The notes beneath the pieces are model-generated. The model had not been told where the DNA came from. It worked only from the letters and a program-made list of their open reading frames with translations, and did not search any database. 9,257 nt of DNA from Candidatus Stahliibacteriota bacterium (GTDB lineage: Bacteria; Hydrothermota; Tepidihabitantia; B3-TA06), in the NCBI GenBank assembly GCA_030670165.1, contig DAOVCF010000073.1, positions 1 to 9,257 on the forward strand, read 5' to 3'. Positions 6,220-9,257 of the stretch are shown piece after piece (the stretch's first letter is position 1; each line of letters starts with the position of its first letter). Position numbers and translations under genes: made by a program.

Positions 6220-7599
6220 TCACTCCTCATCACGGGTTAGTTTATAGGTTGCCTGAAGTTCGCAACTTAGCCACATGCGCGGCAGTTTATTGTTCCCCTC
6301 GGCAACATCCCACTCCCGGTAGTGCCCCCATGAATCCCCGGGCGTGATTCTAGCCTCATGCCACCCCTTGATCTCGCCGAGATTACCGCCGTAAAAACCT
6401 GCCGCCTCTTCTGCCCGGGTACGCGCATCCTTAAAAGCCATCTCTCGCAGTTTGGGCAGATAGCTCTCCAGGTCCGTTACCTTGTACTCCACCCAGCCGA
6501 TGAAAGCCTGCTTCCCCTCTTCAGGTTCCGACATCGATTCCACAACACTTATGGCGCGGTCGACCCGGGACGGATCGTTTAAGGTAAGGTAGAGGTAATG
6601 GTCGATTCGGAAGGTCGTTTCTGCACCATATGTTTCAGGGGTTATGTAATAAGTGTCATCAAGGGTGGCTAGGCTCAGGATGCCGTTCTTTTCAAGCGCT
6701 TCTCTGATCTCGGCGTAGAATCGGTTTGTTTTGGCAAAGACCTCAACGCTGTTGCCGATGTCGTCCCATACGATGATCTCGAAATGAAGGGAGACGGCAT
6801 CCGGAACCACCAGGATGGAGCTTTGTCCAAGTGCCGTGATGCTTGTTCGGTTAAAGGTCACGAAGGGGATAAAATCCTCGTCTTCAAAATCGGCACCCTC
6901 TGCTGAATCCGGTTGACCATAAGCCACTTGAAGGCCATAGCCCAGCCACAGGGGGGAGAGCGGTTTGAGATCGTCTATACCTGGCCCGCCGGTATGATAC
7001 TTGGTGTATTGACTCCACCCCCAGGATGGATGCCGTTCCCTGGCGGCGAGCAGTTGCCCCACCTGCCGGCCTTCAGGCAAGACTGCTCCTTCTGCGTCCC
7101 TTCGCGCCTGAGCAAACGCCTGCTCACGCAGTTCGGTGATATAGGGAGTCACGTCCGTTACCAAGAAGCGTATGTCGTTGCATGAGATGTGAAGAGAGCG
7201 ATCTTTTGATGAAAGTTTTTGCAGTACGTCCACCGCTTTATCCGCACGATGCGGTTCTACCAGGAGAAAGAACCCGGGCGGATAGATTCTGTAACGCCTT
7301 TGTGAATCTTGATTATACGAAGTGATACTAATGGATCGGCCACACATGGCGCAAGGGTCGTCAAAACCTGCCTTTCGCAAAGCCTTTTTGATCTCCTTGA
7401 CGCGCTTGTTGGCGTTGGCAAGCAGTGCGGTGCCGGAGCTGTCAAATATCTCAATGTTAAACCGTAGCAGCACCGCGTCCGGCATCACCGGTATTGCCGA
7501 GGAGGCGTCAACCAGAACGAGATTATCTTCCAAGGATACCTGTGTATCCCCAAGCAGGAGTGCTGCGAAAAGCAACAGGATAGCTGATGCCTTTTTCAT
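6220..7599 (-). CDS. Exported protein with two fused SIMPL (DUF541) domains
   Basis: A 459-residue protein in which a signal peptide (about 1-17) precedes two complete SIMPL domains. The first (about 22-230) has AIPVMPDAVLLRFNIEI, TDVTPYITELREQAFAQARR and YGLQVAYG. The second (about 250-456) has TALGQSSILVVPDAVSLHFE, TDLESYLPKLREMAFKDART and CELQATYKL. Single SIMPL proteins are 220-250 residues, so this is a tandem duplication and fusion. The linker QPDSAEGADFEDEDF is acidic. In domain 1 the usual Gly of the opening V-x-G-x-A/G motif is lost (VDASSAIPV), and the domain carries a Cys pair, CAMC. AAAGGAGG lies 4 nt before the ATG. The broken DUF3795 gene ends 24 nt upstream, so both probably use the promoter at 7945-7972. 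Confidence 0.9.
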   Translation of the reverse strand: MKKASAILLLFAALLLGDTQVSLEDNLVLVDASSAIPVMPDAVLLRFNIEIFDSSGTALLANANKRVKEIKKALRKAGFDDPCAMCGRSISITSYNQDSQRRYRIYPPGFFLLVEPHRADKAVDVLQKLSSKDRSLHISCNDIRFLVTDVTPYITELREQAFAQARRDAEGAVLPEGRQVGQLLAARERHPSWGWSQYTKYHTGGPGIDDLKPLSPLWLGYGLQVAYGQPDSAEGADFEDEDFIPFVTFNRTSITALGQSSILVVPDAVSLHFEIIVWDDIGNSVEVFAKTNRFYAEIREALEKNGILSLATLDDTYYITPETYGAETTFRIDHYLYLTLNDPSRVDRAISVVESMSEPEEGKQAFIGWVEYKVTDLESYLPKLREMAFKDARTRAEEAAGFYGGNLGEIKGWHEARITPGDSWGHYREWDVAEGNNKLPRMWLSCELQATYKLTRDEE

Positions 7600-7623
7600 C
7601 TTGCCTCCTTTATGATGTTTTGC

Positions 7624-7922
7624 CTATCTTGCGGAGCGCTCAATGTGCTCCTTCCACTGCCTGTCTACCCAGGCCTCCCAGCCTTCCCTTTTGATGGCGG
7701 CAAAGTTATCCAATGTCTTGAACTTAATAACGCCGGGGTTCTCTTTTAGCATTTTGCACGGAAACGCAGGACACTGTGAGCAGCGGGTAAGTTCCTTTGA
7801 GTGGCAAGCATGCGCCGCGTGCCCTCGCTTTGGGCGCGGATTCTCCCTGAAAACCAGTCGCAGGTATGGCAGTATGAGCCGCAGCAGGAAAGAAACACCT
7901 GTTTCTCCTTATCGTACTTCAT
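7624..7922 (-). pseudogene. DUF3795-type cysteine-rich protein, frameshifted
   Basis: DUF3795 proteins are small cysteine-rich, probably metal-binding proteins of unknown role. The N-terminal part, MKYDKEKQVFLSCCGSYCHT then CDWFSGRIR, is in one frame. The C-terminal part is in another: KRGHAAHACHSKELTRCSQC, then PAFPCKMLKENPGVIKFKTL, then a W-rich tail ending HIERSAR at a TAG (7624-7626). The switch lies between roughly 7850 and 7800; 299 nt from start to stop is not a multiple of three. The pieces add up to about 100 residues where I recall about 140 for the family, so an internal deletion is likely in addition. The start ATG at 7922 has GAGGAGG 4 nt upstream. A sequencing error cannot be excluded but would not explain the short length. 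The gene heads the SIMPL run. Confidence 0.7.
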
Positions 7923-7944
7923 GCATCCTCCTCTTGGACACAAA

Positions 7945-7972
7945 AGCATACATCTTTCCTCGCGGTTGTCAA
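7945..7972 (-). promoter_or_regulatory. Promoter of the DUF3795 remnant and SIMPL run
   Basis: Minus strand: TTGACA (7967-7972, preceded by C), 16-nt spacer, TATGCT (7945-7950). Expected start near 7938, giving a leader of about 16 nt that contains the Shine-Dalgarno at 7926-7933. Confidence 0.6.
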
Positions 7973-7988
7973 GTAAATGAGGGTAAGC

Positions 7989-8016
7989 TTGACATCGAGA
8001 CCAACCGAGGTATATT
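7989..8016 (+). promoter_or_regulatory. Promoter of the DUF3800 gene
   Basis: TTGACA (7989-7994, preceded by C), 16-nt spacer, TATATT (8011-8016). The expected start is near 8023, leaving about 7 nt before the ATG at 8030 and no Shine-Dalgarno. Its -35 lies back to back with that of the leftward promoter at 7945-7972, the two CTTGACA copies forming an inverted repeat with a 14-nt gap. Confidence 0.65.
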
Positions 8017-8029
8017 TTACCGGTAACTT

Positions 8030-8839
8030 ATGGAAAGATACTGCTTGTATGTGGACGAGTCGGGTGATCATGTCTTTCGTGATACGGAATCTCTAGCTAA
8101 ACCACCCCACAGGTTTTTAGCACTCATAGGATGTATGCTGAAGAGAGGAGAAAATTATGTGCAATTTAGTGATCGATTAGAAGCGCTGAAACGAGAGCAC
8201 TTTAAAAAGGATGTAGATGATCCACACGAAACAATCATACTTCACAGAGAAGAGATTATAAAAAAGTCGGGGGAGTTTTGGCCATTACGAAACGATGAAA
8301 AGAAAAAAGCATGGGAGGAAGCTTTCCTGCGTTTTCTGGGAGAAACAGACTGCAAGATTATAATATCAATTGTTGATAAATTAAGGCTGAAGCAAACGTA
8401 TCCTACCCCATGGCATCCTTACCACCTTGCATTTACGTATCTACTACAAAGGTACGTTTTCGAACTTAATCACATTAATCGAAGAGGTGACGTTATGGCT
8501 GAAAGCAGAGGACGTGAGGAGGATAAATTACTAGAGAATGCCTACCAGCATGTGTATACGCATGGTGATATAGCTGGGAACCCTGCTAAAGTTTACCAAC
8601 AGGCTCTTACGAGTCGGGAAATAAAGCTGAAGAAGAAATTCAAAAATATTGCCGGACTTCAGTTAGCCGACTTGCTAGTTAACCCACTTAAAAAGTGGGT
8701 ACTTATTCGAAAAGGGTTGATTGAGGAACCTGCTTCAGGGTTCGAGAAAAGATTATGGGTAGTGGCTGAACCAAAGTTGAGGAGAAGTCCTTATGATGGG
8801 GGTATTGATGGTTTCGGTTACGTAATTTTTCCAAAATAA
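8030..8839 (+). CDS. DUF3800 family protein (RNase H-like fold)
   Basis: A 269-residue DUF3800 protein. The family is predicted to have an RNase H-like fold and is common in mobile and defence regions; its substrate is unknown. The N-terminal strand YCLYVDESGDH (D9, E10) is the hallmark. Further acidic positions that could complete a metal site are Asp116 (SIVDK), Glu158 and ED164-165 (AESRGREED), and Asp214 in the conserved GLQLADLL. The C-terminus GIDGFGYVIFPK is also typical. The start ATG directly precedes the hallmark strand. There is no Shine-Dalgarno and the predicted leader is only about 7 nt. The gene is AT-rich compared with its neighbours and shares its promoter sequence with the AbiJ-like gene. 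Its TAA stop lies inside the U-tract of the terminator of a convergent small RNA. Confidence 0.88.
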   Translation: MERYCLYVDESGDHVFRDTESLAKPPHRFLALIGCMLKRGENYVQFSDRLEALKREHFKKDVDDPHETIILHREEIIKKSGEFWPLRNDEKKKAWEEAFLRFLGETDCKIIISIVDKLRLKQTYPTPWHPYHLAFTYLLQRYVFELNHINRRGDVMAESRGREEDKLLENAYQHVYTHGDIAGNPAKVYQQALTSREIKLKKKFKNIAGLQLADLLVNPLKKWVLIRKGLIEEPASGFEKRLWVVAEPKLRRSPYDGGIDGFGYVIFPK

Positions 8840-8871
8840 AAAAGGAGAGTGCCTCTTTCGAGCCACTCTCC
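8838..8871 (-). terminator. Intrinsic terminator of the small RNA
   Basis: An 8-bp stem (8844-8851 with 8864-8871), a 1x1 mismatch, 3 more bp and a GAAA loop are followed on the minus strand by six U (8843-8838). On the plus strand the hairpin is not followed by T, so it does not serve as a standard terminator for DUF3800. Confidence 0.85.
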
Positions 8872-8914
8872 ACGCTAGTTCTACACGAACTATCCACCTG
8901 CGGGAATCCGCATT
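8838..8914 (-). ncRNA. Candidate structured small RNA convergent with DUF3800
   Basis: A strong promoter (8921-8948) and a strong intrinsic terminator (8838-8871), both on the minus strand, delimit a transcript of about 77 nt with no reading frame of note. Three perfect or near-perfect hairpins fill it. TGCGG-ATTC-CCGCA covers 8899-8912. TAGTTC-GTGTA-GAACTA covers 8876-8892. The terminator stem GGAGAGTG / CACTCTCC is topped, after a G-G mismatch, by CTC-GAAA-GAG with a GNRA tetraloop. Several conserved RNA motifs named after DUF3800 have been described next to DUF3800 genes, with unknown function; this RNA may belong to or resemble one. The sequence gives the transcript unit and folding; any partnership with the DUF3800 protein is inference. 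Confidence 0.7.
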
Positions 8915-8920
8915 AACTTA

Positions 8921-8948
8921 AGTATAGCAGAAAAATTATTCTTGTCAA
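8921..8948 (-). promoter_or_regulatory. Promoter of the small RNA
   Basis: Minus strand: TTGACA (8943-8948, preceded by C), 16-nt spacer, TATACT (8921-8926). Together with the ncRNA terminator it defines a self-contained transcription unit; start expected near 8914. Confidence 0.75.
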
Positions 8949-9016
8949 GCCTTGGTGGGGTGATTATTTCATCTTCTTTCTGCCGTTAGGCGACGATCTC
9001 GGCGTCGGTCATCTCG

Positions 9017-9257
9017 CTAGTCAAAGTTGGATAGATCCTCTAAAGTAATAGTTCGGCCCACGCCCAGCCTTAAAAATCTATCCTTGTAGTGCTGTGCAAA
9101 CAGCTCTATTGCCCGGTCGCCTGAGCAGTGGCAGGGTCCGGCGTATCGCACACCCAGTTCACTGAACTCCGAGATAATCCTTTTGATTTGAGCATCGCTG
9201 TGGCCTAAAAGATGGAACCCGCCCATCACCAGTAACACCTCCTGGTTCGTAAGCTCC
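9017..9257 (-). CDS. Metallo-beta-lactamase-fold hydrolase, partial (N-terminus off right edge)
   Basis: The C-terminal 79 residues of an MBL-fold protein of the group that includes 7,8-dihydropterin-6-methyl-4-(beta-D-ribofuranosyl)aminobenzene-5'-phosphate synthase-like enzymes (COG1237). The strand LLVMGGFHLLG carries a conserved His, DAQIKRIISEFSELGVRYAG is the following helix, and GPCHCSGDRAIELF carries the conserved C-H-C-S/T-G-x-x-A. The frame stays open through the right edge (ELTNQE precedes), so the GTG at 9238 is not the start. Substrate cannot be told from the fragment. I see no terminator after its TAG; 68 nt separate it from the small-RNA promoter. Confidence 0.85.
   Translation of the reverse strand, partial: ELTNQEVLLVMGGFHLLGHSDAQIKRIISEFSELGVRYAGPCHCSGDRAIELFAQHYKDRFLRLGVGRTITLEDLSNFD

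Noticed and set aside
7923..7949. Upstream start of DUF3795 at 7949
   Set aside because: It lies inside the -10 box of the promoter and has no ribosome-binding site; ATG 7922 has GAGGAGG at 4 nt.
7643..8026. Plus-strand frame of 127 codons across the DUF3795 region
   Set aside because: It is complementary to the recognisable DUF3795 halves and has no family features or start signals.
8844..8871. Hairpin as terminator of the DUF3800 gene
   Set aside because: On the plus strand it is preceded by A and not followed by T; the U-tract exists only on the minus strand.

Overview
The window looks like chromosomal DNA from an uncultivated, probably anaerobic bacterium of moderate GC content. Ordinary housekeeping and envelope genes are mixed with two AT-rich accessory genes. 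No rRNA, tRNA or CRISPR array is visible, and I cannot name the phylum. Almost all native genes lie on the minus strand; the two AT-rich accessory genes and a transposase relic lie on the plus strand.

Layout. (1) Positions 1-3028, minus strand: a MarR-type regulator, a secreted glycerophosphodiester phosphodiesterase, a small lipoprotein and a pyrimidine-nucleoside phosphorylase that runs off the left edge. (2) Positions 3128-3370: a truncated transposase helix-turn-helix on the plus strand. (3) Positions 3474-7922, minus strand: a broken DUF3795 gene followed by three exported SIMPL-domain (DUF541) genes, the first of which carries two SIMPL domains. This run is interrupted at 4253-5396 by an AbiJ-like abortive-infection gene on the plus strand, bracketed by palindromic repeats. 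(4) Positions 7989-8948: a DUF3800 gene (RNase H-like family) on the plus strand, converging with a candidate structured small RNA of about 77 nt on the minus strand that has its own promoter and terminator. (5) Positions 9017-9257: the C-terminal end of a metallo-beta-lactamase-fold hydrolase.

Two things stand out. First, the DUF3800 gene and the small RNA form a compact convergent pair: the RNA terminator U-tract overlaps the DUF3800 stop codon. RNA motifs next to DUF3800 genes have been reported, but their function is unknown, so this may be an RNA-protein system. Second, seven promoters share one strict layout, CTTGAC(A/T), exactly 16 nt, then a TA-starting -10 box. For three genes the predicted transcription start falls on the start codon, implying leaderless mRNAs. 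The AbiJ and DUF3800 promoters are nearly identical to each other, which hints at a common origin or shared control of two likely defence genes only 2.8 kb apart.

The SIMPL proteins probably act together in the envelope, as all have signal peptides and nearly identical ribosome-binding sites. The MarR protein probably controls itself and the phosphodiesterase.
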